Translations under genes and position numbers: made by a program
NCBI GenBank assembly: GCA_902797965.1
Contig: CADBUY010000011.1
Coordinates: forward strand, 1 to 47,780
Direction of reading: 5' to 3'
Length of the DNA: 47,780 nt
Source: an uncultured bacterium
Lineage (GTDB): Bacteria > Cyanobacteriota > Vampirovibrionia > Gastranaerophilales > Gastranaerophilaceae
Notes under the pieces: generated by a model
Told to the model about the DNA's origin: nothing
Databases searched by the model: none
Seen by the model: the letters and a program-made list of their open reading frames with translations, nothing else
Part shown: positions 1-9,057 of the stretch, piece after piece
Layout: each line of letters begins with the position of its first letter
How positions within the stretch are numbered: the first letter of the stretch is position 1

Positions 1-85
1 AGCAAGCTAGAGATTCTCGTTCGACTTGCATGTATGAAGCACGCCGCCAGCGTTCGTCCTGAGCCAGGATCAAACTCTCCATTGT
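1..85 (-). rRNA. rrs: 16S ribosomal RNA, 5' end only
   Basis: The reverse complement contains the universal 16S 5' segment AGAGTTTGATCCTGGCTCAG (complement of 59-78), followed by the conserved GACGAACGCTGGCGGCGTGC and then the start of variable region V1. The gene runs off the left edge, so only the first ~85 bases are here. The mature 5' end near 85 is an estimate from E. coli numbering and is not visible directly. No other rRNA or spacer tRNA can be assessed. Confidence 0.97.
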
Positions 86-434
86 CAGAAAAGTTATGTC
101 CTTCTCTTACTTCTTGCGAAGCAAGATGCTCGACTTTATTTGTTGTCCGTTCATTCTTCTTCAGAATTAACAAGTTTTTTCGTCTTTTAGATGTCTATCT
201 ATTTTTGCTATTCTATTGTCAAGGTTCGAGCAAAAGCGACTGCTGTCGCTCTTTTTTAATTTCTAACCTGATTGCTATTTATCAAAGTTTAAAATTTCGG
301 GTTTTAATTCGTGCTGACACTTGAATACTTCATACTTCCTCAAGTTATATCTTCTAAAATAGGGGACCTCGGTTTCCCTTCTGCACCCTCGAGATATTCT
401 GTCTGCACCGGCGGTTTCCTCACCGACAAAAACT
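86..434 (-). other. rRNA operon leader
   Basis: This stretch of about 350 bases lies between the rRNA promoter and the 16S 5' end. It contains no credible gene; the short frames on either strand lack ribosome-binding sites. Around 233-254 it can form a hairpin (AGCGAC/GTCGCT stem) that could be an antitermination or processing element. A second TTGACA hexamer on the minus strand (217-222) is followed only by a weak AT-rich -10 (near 196-201), so a second promoter is possible but not convincing. Confidence 0.6.
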
Positions 435-462
435 ATCATATTACATCAATTTTTAATGTCAA
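435..462 (-). promoter_or_regulatory. Strong sigma70-type promoter of the rRNA operon
   Basis: On the minus strand a perfect TTGACA (457-462) is followed after 16 bases by TATGAT (435-440). Transcription would start near 428 and read into the 16S gene. This is the best -35 box in the window, as expected for rRNA. Confidence 0.75.
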
Positions 463-546
463 CACCTTTTTTTAAAATTTTTATTTTTTTTGTTACAAAT
501 CTTAAGAGTGCCTATAAGCAAGCACTATTAGTGGGTTTTATAAAGT

Positions 547-1986
547 TTAATTTCTGTCTTTTTGCGACATTTGAATTCTGTAACCTGTCGTTTTTCCGAG
601 TTTGGCGTTTTCCCATGCTGATTTCATATATTTACATTCTACACCCTTTAATGATTTCATAACAGTTTTGTAATATTTTTCAGTTTCTTTAATTGCATCA
701 GCACGTTTTGAAGGGGTTAAATCGGAAAGTCCTGATATAAACCTGTATAAATTTCTTCTTTTCAGACCACAATTCGGAGTATTCATTCGTCTTGTATGAC
801 AAAGAGCTAAAGCATAATTTCTATTTTCCAAATCTGACTTTATTTTTGAAGTACAACTGTTATGATAAGGATTTTTAAACCCATCCCAAATACCTTTATT
901 ATAAGCCACATCTACAATTGCCGCTCTTACAGAGGCAGGAGCTTTTTCATAATTCTCTTTGCCAAGAAATGTAATAACCATGGCTTCATGCTTTATAAGA
1001 TCTTCTGCCAGAATTTGAAGAGCTTGTTCTTTTGTTATTGTTACCTTATGCCTCAAGCTCAAATCTTTTCCTTTATATTTCCCTGTATGTCCATAGCCAA
1101 TTGTCGGAGTACCATATCCATCATCATAAGTGGTTAAATCGGGTTCTCCGGGGTGAGTTGGTTTAACCTCAATAACAGTAAGCAAATCCTCAATGTATCC
1201 TTTAGACAGTCCTGTTATTCTGCATAAATCATTAAAGTTTTTGACAGAACCCTCTTTTACCGAGTACCTTGCAGGAATTGTTATTGTCTGCCCCTCAGAA
1301 AATTTTCCTGATATAATTGCCGTATTGTTTTTTCGGTATGTTACTGTATAATCCTTACCCTCTTGAAGCTGCGGATTTGCTGCAATCAGCTGATATGTAT
1401 CTATTTGATATTGTTTTGCAACGGATAATATTGTTTCTCCCTTTTTTGCAACATATTTGCATGCTTTTTGTTCTATGACACAAGGCGAAGAAAATGTTTT
1501 TGAAGTTTGTATCGCAGGTTGAGTTTTAACTTTTGAGCTATCGTTTGAAGTGACACTTTTCCCAGTGACTTCAGAAGGTTCATTTGTGTATTGAAAACAC
1601 AGAACAGCACTTGTTTCAGGAACACCGTTAGTTATATATGCAGAGATTTTGTTTTCATCCTTAAACGCCTTGGGATTATGTACTTTATATCCACCTTTCA
1701 GTTTTTCTGCCAAATCATAGCCTAAAGCACCTTTTGAATACATTTTTACAGCTTCATCAATATCTTTTTTGCTTAACACAATGCCGTTTTGACCGTCTTC
1801 GAGATTGTTATTTGCAACGGCTTCAAAGACCTGCATTTGGTAGTTAGTCATTTTTACAGTTTGACCGTCTTTTTTAGCAGTGAACATTCCGCCCTTATTC
1901 TGAAAAGACGTTCCTTGTTCCATTTTAACCGTCATTATCTTGTTGCCGATTTGAACATTAACTTTTATAAAATGATTTGAGCTCAT
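547..1986 (-). CDS. LysM and phage-type lysozyme (GH24) protein
   Basis: Likely a peptidoglycan-cleaving N-acetylmuramidase. Residues 1-170 are a polar N-terminal region I do not recognise. Residues ~176-240 form a LysM peptidoglycan-binding domain (YVAKKGETILSVAKQY). Residues ~258-400 match GH24 lysozyme: E281 before TYDDGYGTPTIGYGHTG gives the Glu...Tyr-x-Asp...TIG-x-GH pattern of T4-type lysozymes. The start ATG has an AGGA six bases upstream. No signal peptide or membrane segment is visible, so the route to the cell wall is unclear; it could leave by a non-Sec route, act on prey or competitors, or be phage-derived. No holin or other phage gene is adjacent. Next to it, on the same strand, is ogt. 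Confidence 0.85.
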   Translation of the reverse strand: MSSNHFIKVNVQIGNKIMTVKMEQGTSFQNKGGMFTAKKDGQTVKMTNYQMQVFEAVANNNLEDGQNGIVLSKKDIDEAVKMYSKGALGYDLAEKLKGGYKVHNPKAFKDENKISAYITNGVPETSAVLCFQYTNEPSEVTGKSVTSNDSSKVKTQPAIQTSKTFSSPCVIEQKACKYVAKKGETILSVAKQYQIDTYQLIAANPQLQEGKDYTVTYRKNNTAIISGKFSEGQTITIPARYSVKEGSVKNFNDLCRITGLSKGYIEDLLTVIEVKPTHPGEPDLTTYDDGYGTPTIGYGHTGKYKGKDLSLRHKVTITKEQALQILAEDLIKHEAMVITFLGKENYEKAPASVRAAIVDVAYNKGIWDGFKNPYHNSCTSKIKSDLENRNYALALCHTRRMNTPNCGLKRRNLYRFISGLSDLTPSKRADAIKETEKYYKTVMKSLKGVECKYMKSAWENAKLGKTTGYRIQMSQKDRN

Positions 1987-2049
1987 TTACTATCCTAAAA
2001 ATCCCGTACATTAAATATAAAGTATTTTTTTAGAATAAAATTGCCTTAA

Positions 2050-2541
2050 TTAACTAAACTGTTTTTCCAGCTCAAGTAATTTTTGTTTAATTTCAACTCC
2101 GTCAGCATATCCGCCCATGCTTCCGTCTGCAGAAACCACCCTGTGACATGGGATAAAAATCGGAATTTTATTTTTATTATTTGCCATACCTACTGCACGA
2201 CTTGCATTTGAATTACCAATTCTTTCGGCAATATCTTTATAAGTTGCTACGCTTCCATACGGAACAGATATTAAAAAACTCCAGACCTTTTGTTGAAAAG
2301 ATGTTCCGCTAGGGTTCATCGGAACATCAAATTCTTTTCTCTTACCGTCAAAATATTCTTCCAACTCAAGAAAAGCAATTTCTATGGCTGCAGACATAAA
2401 TTTTTTCAAAAATTTTGAGAATTTAACCTTTTTAGATTTTATTACGTCATTAATATCACCAAAAGTTAATGCAACCAGAAATCCTTTATCTTCAACCAAA
2501 GTAATATTTCCCAATTTTGTTAACTTTGTATAATAATTCAT
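2050..2541 (-). CDS. ogt: Methylated-DNA--protein-cysteine methyltransferase
   Basis: Suicide DNA-repair enzyme that moves the methyl group from O6-methylguanine onto its own cysteine. The 163 residues end in the family's C-terminal domain: SFQQKVWSFLISVPYGSVATYKDIAERIG forms the helix-turn-helix and wing when read as two parts (SFQQKVW and VPYGSVATYKDIA), and IPCHRVV holds the acceptor Cys. Length is typical of Ogt/MGMT without an Ada domain. There is no Shine-Dalgarno; an extended -10 box ends exactly six bases before ATG, so the mRNA may be leaderless. It is transcribed divergently from the GH13 gene. Confidence 0.93.
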   Translation of the reverse strand: MNYYTKLTKLGNITLVEDKGFLVALTFGDINDVIKSKKVKFSKFLKKFMSAAIEIAFLELEEYFDGKRKEFDVPMNPSGTSFQQKVWSFLISVPYGSVATYKDIAERIGNSNASRAVGMANNKNKIPIFIPCHRVVSADGSMGGYADGVEIKQKLLELEKQFS

Positions 2542-2547
2542 AAATAA

Positions 2548-2577
2548 ATATTAGCATAAATCCTATTTCTTTGTTAA
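2548..2577 (-). promoter_or_regulatory. ogt promoter, predicted leaderless
   Basis: On the minus strand TTAACA (2572-2577), an 18-base spacer, then TGC-TAATAT (extended -10, hexamer at 2548-2553). Six bases separate the -10 from the ogt ATG, so A of ATG falls on the expected +1. No ribosome-binding site exists between them. Confidence 0.6.
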
Positions 2578-2615
2578 AATAAATTCGAGGGGTATTCAGT
2601 ATTAGAGGGGACTTA

Positions 2616-4142
2616 ATGAAAAAAGCAGCAATTATTTTATCGGTAGCGGCAGCACTTACATTACCTTGTTTTGCTAATGAAGCCAACAATTTAAGAACTT
2701 TATTTTTAAATAATCAATCCAATATTATGGGAATTAACATAAGGACTTTCAATGCCAAAGACATTAACGGCAACGAAATCATTGACGATGACGAAGAAAG
2801 CGGAAATTTTATTAACGCTATTGAAAGACTTGATGAAATTAAATCAATGGGTATCAACACGCTCCATGTACTCCCGATAACCCCGACAGGAAAACTGAAA
2901 GCTCTTGGAACAGCAGGTTCTCTTTACGCAATGTCAAGTTTTGATACAATAAATGACCAGCTTGTTGATAAAAAATCTGATTTACCGTCAAAAGAGCAGG
3001 CTAAGCTGTTCATCAAAGAATGCCACAAAAGAGGAATTAGGGTAATTATAGATTTACCCAGCTGCGGAGCTTATGACTTATTCTTAAAACAGCCTGAACT
3101 CTTTATTAAGGACGAAAAAAATATTTCTATCGTTCCTACTGACTGGACAGACGTTCGCTTGCTGAATACAGGAAATAACGACAAACTTAATTCTGACGTA
3201 ATGAATGCTCATAAAAAGTTTGTAGATATGGTGCTTGAGCTTGGTGCTGACGGAATCAGAGCGGATGTAGCAACAATTAAGCCATATAAATTCTGGGAAG
3301 AAATAATTAAATACACAAGAGAAAAAGACCCTGAATTTCTGTTTCTGGCAGAAGCATCTGATTCTTGGAGAGAGCCTCCGAGCAAGTATGCGGAATTCAC
3401 TCCGTACAATGAGCTTCTTAAAGCAGGATTTGACGGATATTACGGAAGTTTCTTTATGCTAAAAGAATGGAATGCCAATGATTTCATTGAGCATATAAAA
3501 TTTAATAACAAGCTGCTCAAATCATATTCTGAGCCTAAAAGCGTTATTATGAGTTTTACAACCCATGATGAAGTCAGTCCTGTCATTATCCATGGTGCTG
3601 ATTTTTCGGTAATGATATCTTGGCTTGAAGCAGTCTTACCTTATAATCCGTATTCAGTAGATGGCTTCCCGCAAGGCGACGAATATATTTACCCTTGGGC
3701 AAACAACAAGGCTGAATACACTCAGACTGATGATGATTTTTACTTTGTTCACAGGGGAAAACTGGATATATTTAACTTTTCAAGAAGACCAGGAATACAC
3801 GCCAACAGCTATGTTCTTGAAAACTTTAAACGAGCATACAAATTCAGAGCTGACAATATAGATTTGATAACAAACGGAGAATTTACACAACTTAAAACTG
3901 ATGATGATAAAATCTTTGCATTTATGATAAGTGAAAAATGTAAAAACCCAAGAAGAATAATCGTTTTAGGCAATCTTGATTTCAAAAATACAAAAGATAA
4001 TGTTGTAATAAAAATTCCCAAACTGAATAAGAAAGCTGTTGTAGAACTCATTCAGGGTGATGGAAGCCTGATTATTCACAAGAGAAAACTAACAACTTCT
4101 CTCACTCCTGGAGAGATTGAAGTGTCAAAGATTGATTATTAA
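2616..4142 (+). CDS. Secreted alpha-amylase-family (GH13) protein
   Basis: Probable exported glycoside hydrolase or transglycosylase acting on alpha-glucans. Residues 1-20 are a Sec signal peptide (KKAAIILSVAAALTLPCFA, cut before NEA). The (beta/alpha)8 barrel shows the GH13 catalytic set: nucleophile D217 in GADGIRADVA, acid/base E246 in FLFLAEAS, and D318 in TTHDE. A short beta-rich C-terminal domain follows (~410-508). The start is supported by GAGGGG before ATG. At 508 residues it is in the usual range. Exact substrate cannot be told from sequence; maltodextrin or a cell-surface glucan is plausible. It is followed by trpS with a separate leader. Confidence 0.85.
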   Translation: MKKAAIILSVAAALTLPCFANEANNLRTLFLNNQSNIMGINIRTFNAKDINGNEIIDDDEESGNFINAIERLDEIKSMGINTLHVLPITPTGKLKALGTAGSLYAMSSFDTINDQLVDKKSDLPSKEQAKLFIKECHKRGIRVIIDLPSCGAYDLFLKQPELFIKDEKNISIVPTDWTDVRLLNTGNNDKLNSDVMNAHKKFVDMVLELGADGIRADVATIKPYKFWEEIIKYTREKDPEFLFLAEASDSWREPPSKYAEFTPYNELLKAGFDGYYGSFFMLKEWNANDFIEHIKFNNKLLKSYSEPKSVIMSFTTHDEVSPVIIHGADFSVMISWLEAVLPYNPYSVDGFPQGDEYIYPWANNKAEYTQTDDDFYFVHRGKLDIFNFSRRPGIHANSYVLENFKRAYKFRADNIDLITNGEFTQLKTDDDKIFAFMISEKCKNPRRIIVLGNLDFKNTKDNVVIKIPKLNKKAVVELIQGDGSLIIHKRKLTTSLTPGEIEVSKIDY

Positions 4143-4192
4143 TAACTGTTATATTATATTGAGTATGTAATTTAACAAGCAAGAGGTTTAAT

Positions 4193-5194
4193 ATGAAACA
4201 AAAGATTATGTCAGGAATGCGCCCTACAGGGAAGTTACACTTGGGACACTATTTAGGCGTTATTGATAACTGGGTAAAACTCCAAGATGAATATGACTGC
4301 TACTTTTCTGTTGCAGATTGGCACGCTCTTACTACAAAATACGACAAGACAGATGATTTAAGAAAAGATACTCTTGATGTTGTAATGGACTGGCTTGCTT
4401 GCGGAATTGACCCAAACAAAGCTACAATCTACGTTCAGTCGCTTGTTCCTGAAACAGCGGAACTTCATATATATTTAAGTATGATTACACCTCAGAACTG
4501 GGTAGAACGTGACCCGACCTTAAAAGACATGGCTAAAATTCTAAAATCTAAAGAAGGTATGGCATCTCAAATCAATTACGGTTTAATGGGTTATCCTGTT
4601 TTAATGACTGCTGATATCCTGACATTTAATGCTGACCTTGTTCCGGTTGGAATTGATCAGGTTGCCCATGTTGAACTTACTCGTGACATTGTAAGAAGAT
4701 TTAACAATATATATAATACTGATTTCTTCAAAGAACCTCAGCCAAAACTTAACAAATGCTCACTAATCTGTGGTTTAGACGGAAACAAGATGGGTAAATC
4801 TTTCCATAATGATATTAAAATCTCTGACACAGCAGAAGATACTGCAAAAAAAGTTATGACTGCAATCACTGACAGAAGCCGTATTAAAAAAGACGATAAA
4901 GGTCATCCTGATGAATGCGAAGTAGCTTTCAAATACTGGACTATTTTTGGTAGTGAAGAGGAAATTAATACAACAAGATGCGAATGCGAAAATGCAACAA
5001 GAGGTTGTGCGCAATGCAAACGAATGCTTGGAGAAAAGATTAACGAACACTTAAAAGAAATTCGTGAACGCAGAACTTACTATGAACAACATCCTGAAGA
5101 AGTTGAAAGAATTATTAAAGAAGGCTCTGAAAAAGCAAGAGTTGAAGCTCAAAAAGTTTTAGCAGAAGTAAGAAAGCTTGTTAAAATGTATTAA
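4193..5194 (+). CDS. trpS: Tryptophanyl-tRNA synthetase
   Basis: Class I aminoacyl-tRNA synthetase that charges tRNA-Trp. Its HIGH-type signature is PTGKLHLGHYLG (residues 11-22) and its KMSKS-type signature is NKMGKS (198-203). GIDQVAHVELTRDI (~153-166) is a conserved binding-pocket segment of bacterial TrpRS. Length of 333 residues is normal. AAGAGG precedes the ATG by seven bases. Confidence 0.97.
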   Translation: MKQKIMSGMRPTGKLHLGHYLGVIDNWVKLQDEYDCYFSVADWHALTTKYDKTDDLRKDTLDVVMDWLACGIDPNKATIYVQSLVPETAELHIYLSMITPQNWVERDPTLKDMAKILKSKEGMASQINYGLMGYPVLMTADILTFNADLVPVGIDQVAHVELTRDIVRRFNNIYNTDFFKEPQPKLNKCSLICGLDGNKMGKSFHNDIKISDTAEDTAKKVMTAITDRSRIKKDDKGHPDECEVAFKYWTIFGSEEEINTTRCECENATRGCAQCKRMLGEKINEHLKEIRERRTYYEQHPEEVERIIKEGSEKARVEAQKVLAEVRKLVKMY

Positions 5195-5272
5195 TGGGGG
5201 TAAATAACACCTCCCAAATCAACTACTCTTCAAAACTAAAAAAACTAACAGGGTCGTTATATAAGGATTAAA

Positions 5273-5734
5273 ATGAGAATATACAGCATATCCGGGGTAA
5301 ATACAAGCCAAAAACCCAGAATTCAATCACATAAACAAAATAATTATATTAACTTTCAGAGCGGTATTAACAGAAAAATGGCTGCTGATTTAAGAGTATT
5401 CTATCACCATATTTATGAATACAAAAAAGGCATAAGGAACCTTATTCTAACAACAGAAAAAGCAGAATACAAAGACGCAATCACAGAAAGACTCGAAAAA
5501 GAAAAAATTGCATACAAAATCGATGAACTCAACGGCAAAAATATTAACGTATATTTTGGTGCAGACGAGTGTGTTGATGTTATAAAAACACTAAATCCTC
5601 GTTTATCAGAACACACCGCAGAAGAGGATTTTATTCTCGGTATTCTGCTCGGATATGACAGAGTAAAACAATGTTCCAGATATTTAAGAATTAAAAATGG
5701 TGACCTAAAAATCGGAAGACATGGCGAACCGTAA
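5273..5734 (+). CDS. Hypothetical protein with N-terminal INF motif
   Basis: I do not recognise a family for this 153-residue protein. The first ~35 residues are polar and look disordered (many Gln, Lys, Asn) and contain NYINFQSGINRK. From residue ~36 on it is a mixed alpha/beta domain with charged helices and no membrane segment. The INF-x-S...NRK motif resembles VNFKG...PINRK in the next gene, which suggests a shared targeting or interaction element. AAGGA five bases before the ATG supports the start. Confidence 0.75.
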   Translation: MRIYSISGVNTSQKPRIQSHKQNNYINFQSGINRKMAADLRVFYHHIYEYKKGIRNLILTTEKAEYKDAITERLEKEKIAYKIDELNGKNINVYFGADECVDVIKTLNPRLSEHTAEEDFILGILLGYDRVKQCSRYLRIKNGDLKIGRHGEP

Positions 5735-5822
5735 TTTTTTTTGTAACAATTAATTTACAAAAAAGCAATTTCAGATATTCACAGGTTTTATCGCAAATGT
5801 AAGTAAATATATAGGAGATTTT

Positions 5823-6302
5823 ATGGCTATTCAACCTGTCGGGTTTAACAATTTTTCAACAAACTATCAAGCAAAAAAAGTTAATTTTAAAGGTAATGAA
5901 GGATACGAAAACCCTATTAACAGAAAGTCAGAAAGAAATCTGGCAATCTTGGGTTCAGTTGGCGGAAGCGCATTGGTAGGTCTTATTGCAGGCGGATTAT
6001 CAACAGCTTTTGACAAAATCAAAGCTAAAAAATTATATCCGATTGCAATCGGTACTGCTGCAGGTTTAATCACTCTTGGTTTAACATTGCCGTCAAAACT
6101 TTATAATACAAAGGTTAACGCATACGCCCGCGAAAAAGAAATGGACGTGTTTGCACGCCAAAAATCTGCTCAATCAAATATTTACGAAGATATTGACTCA
6201 GAAATCAAAGACGATAAAGTTTCTTTGGATGACAAAATCAACCACTATGCAACAGTTAAGATGGCTGATAACGGAAACGGTATGATGGTTAAAGGTGTGT
6301 AA
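5823..6302 (+). CDS. Small membrane protein, paralogue 1
   Basis: A 159-residue protein of unknown function. After a disordered N-terminus with KKVNFKG and NPINRKSERN come two hydrophobic segments (~38-63 and ~72-92) and a charged C-terminal tail containing KVNAYAREKEMDVFARQK. The same layout and the tail motif recur in the next gene (KVNSFTKSKEMDVYIKAN), so the two are tandem paralogues. AGGAG before the ATG is a good ribosome-binding site. Both are probably inner-membrane proteins. Confidence 0.8.
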   Translation: MAIQPVGFNNFSTNYQAKKVNFKGNEGYENPINRKSERNLAILGSVGGSALVGLIAGGLSTAFDKIKAKKLYPIAIGTAAGLITLGLTLPSKLYNTKVNAYAREKEMDVFARQKSAQSNIYEDIDSEIKDDKVSLDDKINHYATVKMADNGNGMMVKGV

Positions 6303-6317
6303 ATAAGGCAAAGCGTC

Positions 6318-6941
6318 ATGCAAGTTAATCCAATATGCAATACTTTGTATAGAATTCCTGTTTTTCAGAAGAAACAAAAGCCTTCAGAACATGTAGCGTT
6401 AGGTGATGATAACCCCATCTCCAGAAAGGGTGAGGTTATGAACCTTATTAAAACCACATTTGTGGCAGGTCTGGCTCTTGGCGGCTATTTGCTTGCAGAA
6501 TTAATGGAGGATGGAGAATTTGTAATCGATTCTATTATTGATTACTCTAAAAAACTTGCAAACACAGAAAACAAAAAAGAAGCAGAAAAATTAAAACAAC
6601 AACTGGAAAATAAGAAAAAAGAAGCCCAAAATAACAAATTCTTCAAATCTGTCGGCATATTTGTTGCACTTGTCGCAGCTGCAATCAGCGGTTTTGCTCT
6701 ATTATATACCGCCTTTAACGCTCCTAAAATTGCATACAATAGTAAAGTTAATTCTTTCACAAAATCGAAAGAAATGGATGTCTATATTAAGGCAAACGAG
6801 GCAGAAAGAGAATTATACACCCAGCTTGATAAAAGAGCACAAAATGCTGCTCCTGAAGAAAAAGAACGATTAAAAAGCCAATACATGCAAATGAAAAATG
6901 CTAAAAATCAGGTTCCGGATTTTGTACAATTGAAAAGATAA
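6318..6941 (+). CDS. Small membrane protein, paralogue 2
   Basis: A 207-residue paralogue of the preceding gene. It shares NPISRKGE before the first hydrophobic segment (~46-60) and, after the second (~112-135), the tail KVNSFTKSKEMDVYIKANEAE. It differs by an inserted Lys/Glu-rich coiled-coil stretch (~75-108) between the membrane segments. The short gap after paralogue 1 (15 bases) suggests co-transcription. The chosen ATG lacks a strong Shine-Dalgarno (AAGGC lies about 10 bases upstream), so the start is less sure. Confidence 0.75.
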   Translation: MQVNPICNTLYRIPVFQKKQKPSEHVALGDDNPISRKGEVMNLIKTTFVAGLALGGYLLAELMEDGEFVIDSIIDYSKKLANTENKKEAEKLKQQLENKKKEAQNNKFFKSVGIFVALVAAAISGFALLYTAFNAPKIAYNSKVNSFTKSKEMDVYIKANEAERELYTQLDKRAQNAAPEEKERLKSQYMQMKNAKNQVPDFVQLKR

Positions 6942-6959
6942 GAAATTACCACTAAACTA

Positions 6960-8303
6960 TTATTTATTCTTCTTCTCACTTCTTTGTCTTACAGCAATTC
7001 TAATCGGTGTACCAAAGAAACCAAATGCTTCACGAAGTTTATTTTCCATATAGCGCTTGTAATGGTCTTTCAAAAGTTTTTCGTCATTTACAAACAGAAT
7101 AAAAGTCGGTGGTTCGGTTGAAGCCTGAGTTACATACATAATCTTTAATCGCTTATTTCTTATTGTCTGCGGGGGATTAAGTGCGTAAGCCTCATTAATA
7201 ACCTTGTTTAACAATCCTGTAGAAACACGTTTTGAGTGTTCTTTCTGAACCTCAACAACCCTTGTAAATATATTATTTAATCTTTGATGAGTTACTGCAC
7301 TAATATAAATCTTAGGTACATAGTCGAGGAACGGTATTTCATTGGCTAATTTTTGTTCAAACTTATTTATGGTATTAGATTTTTTATCTTCAATTAAATC
7401 CCATTTATTAATGGCAATAACCATACCCTTACCGGCTTCTGTTATAATAGAAGCAATCTTTTTATCCTGATCAGAGATTCCGTTAATTGCTTCTGCTGCA
7501 TCAATTACAAGTAACGCAACATCACATTCTTTAATTGAACGTATTGCTCTATCAACAGCAAATTTTTCAACACCATAATCTACTTTTGCTTTTTTTCTGA
7601 TACCGGCTGTATCAACTATCACAAACTCCTGTTCATTATAAGTTAAACGAGAGTCAATACTATCTCTGGTAGTACCGGAAACATCAGAAACAATAACTCT
7701 TTTTTCACCCAAAAGAGCGTTTACGATAGAAGATTTACCTGCATTTGGTCTGCCAACAATTGCCAATTTTATTGAACCATCTTCCACTTTTGTATCATCT
7801 GCTTCAAAATCCTTTGTAATTTCTTCTAATAAATCACCAACCCCGCCCGAGCCATGCAAAGCGGATATTGCAATCGGCTCCCCGACTGCAAGAGAATAAA
7901 AATCGCTTATCATTGTAATCTGGTTATGAGAATCAACCTTATTTACTGCCAAAAATATCGGTTTATCGGACTGCCTTAAAATATTTGCAATATCTTCATC
8001 AACAGGAGTAACACCATCAATTCCGTCAACAAGAAAAATAATTTTGTCTGCTTCCTCGCAGGCAATCTTAGCCTGATCATAAATTGATAGCATTATTTCA
8101 TCTTCGTCACCCGGAACAATTCCGCCTGTATCAATTACTGTAAATTGTTTATCCTGCCATTCGACATCAAAATAAATTCTGTCCCTTGTAACCCCGGGGA
8201 GGTCATCAACAATTGACTGTCTTTTTCCGACGAGTCTATTTACGAATGTTGATTTACCTACATTTGGTCTTCCTACTACAGCAATAATCGGTTTTCTTTT
8301 CAT
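6960..8303 (-). CDS. der: Ribosome-assembly GTPase Der (EngA)
   Basis: Essential tandem-GTPase needed for 50S subunit maturation. Two G domains are visible: Walker A GRPNVGKS (11-18) with NKVD, and a second GRPNAGKS (184-191) with DTAG and NKWD. The KH-like C-terminal domain ends in the usual basic tail (RQRSEKKNK). At 447 residues it is full length. I see neither a Shine-Dalgarno nor a clear -10 box at the expected distance, unlike the putative leaderless genes. Confidence 0.97.
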   Translation of the reverse strand: MKRKPIIAVVGRPNVGKSTFVNRLVGKRQSIVDDLPGVTRDRIYFDVEWQDKQFTVIDTGGIVPGDEDEIMLSIYDQAKIACEEADKIIFLVDGIDGVTPVDEDIANILRQSDKPIFLAVNKVDSHNQITMISDFYSLAVGEPIAISALHGSGGVGDLLEEITKDFEADDTKVEDGSIKLAIVGRPNAGKSSIVNALLGEKRVIVSDVSGTTRDSIDSRLTYNEQEFVIVDTAGIRKKAKVDYGVEKFAVDRAIRSIKECDVALLVIDAAEAINGISDQDKKIASIITEAGKGMVIAINKWDLIEDKKSNTINKFEQKLANEIPFLDYVPKIYISAVTHQRLNNIFTRVVEVQKEHSKRVSTGLLNKVINEAYALNPPQTIRNKRLKIMYVTQASTEPPTFILFVNDEKLLKDHYKRYMENKLREAFGFFGTPIRIAVRQRSEKKNK

Positions 8304-8350
8304 AATAAATACAGACTAACACAAATAAACTCAAATGTATATTTATATCT

Positions 8351-9022
8351 CTAGTGCTTCATAAATTTGGAGATTTCAGCCTGAATAGAATTTGCTCTTG
8401 CAATATATTTGGAAAGTTGCTCGTACTTATCCCCTGCTTCTCCGTACGGATACTGAACAGCCATTAATTCATCAACGCTTTTATTTATGCTTTCTAACTT
8501 GATTAATGAATTTTTAACCTCTAAAAAAGAAGATAATTTTCCCGGAAGTTTAGCAAGCAAAGACTCACCGAAAAGTCCTATAGTTTTTTTTGTGTTATCA
8601 ATTCTTTCCTTTATTTTCGAAGTAAATCCGCCGGAAATTTTTGCAGAGATACTCAAATTTTTGTATTCTTCTGATAACTGATTTAAGTCACGAACCCATT
8701 GTGTTTTTTTAATGGTAAGAGTTTTTGCCAGCGTATCGTCATGAATCTCATTTGCAAGCTGTATTTGCTTATCCAGTTCTTTTATTTCGCTTTCAGCTCT
8801 GGATATTTTATATTCAAGCTTTAAAACATCATCTGAAACCTCACGATAAGCACCCTCTTGCAAAATATTTGAGTCGTAATCATTTAAATGTCTGACAGGT
8901 TCAGGCTGAGAAAAGCGCATAACACCACCATCAGAGTGCAAAAAGAAGTTGTCACTCTCATTATTTACAAAAACGACTGAGTTGGTATTTTTATTTGTAC
9001 TTACAAACTTATCACTATCCAT
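8351..9022 (-). CDS. Hypothetical coiled-coil protein downstream of csrA
   Basis: Unknown function. The 223-residue protein has a polar N-terminus, then a long helical region (~65-125) with heptad-like Lys/Glu/Leu pattern, probably coiled coil. There is no signal peptide or membrane segment. The frame is open back to a TTG at 9037, but ATG 9022 is preferred: TATAAT lies exactly six bases upstream. The promoter overlaps the end of the upstream TPR gene, so it can be read both from that operon and on its own. Neighbourhood suggests a role linked to flagellar or CsrA physiology; this is inference. Confidence 0.7.
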   Translation of the reverse strand: MDSDKFVSTNKNTNSVVFVNNESDNFFLHSDGGVMRFSQPEPVRHLNDYDSNILQEGAYREVSDDVLKLEYKISRAESEIKELDKQIQLANEIHDDTLAKTLTIKKTQWVRDLNQLSEEYKNLSISAKISGGFTSKIKERIDNTKKTIGLFGESLLAKLPGKLSSFLEVKNSLIKLESINKSVDELMAVQYPYGEAGDKYEQLSKYIARANSIQAEISKFMKH

Positions 9023-9028
9023 AACGTG

Positions 9029-9057
9029 ATTATACAATTAAAATCCGATTTCTTCAA
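9029..9057 (-). promoter_or_regulatory. Promoter inside operon, predicted leaderless
   Basis: On the minus strand TTGAAG (9052-9057), 17 bases, TATAAT (9029-9034), then six bases and ATG at 9022. It lies across the stop codon of the upstream TPR gene and gives the downstream gene its own transcription start at its initiation codon. Confidence 0.6.

Noticed and set aside
196..222. Second rRNA promoter from the TTGACA at 217-222
   Set aside because: The only -10 candidates (TAGATA, AGATAG) are poor or badly spaced, so I do not call it.
34..324. 96-codon frame on the plus strand at the window start
   Set aside because: It runs antisense through the 16S 5' end and rRNA leader and has no ribosome-binding site.
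5735..5822. Terminator from TTTTTTGTAA...TTACAAAAAA
   Set aside because: The stem is almost only A-T pairs and is followed by A's, not T's; too weak to call.
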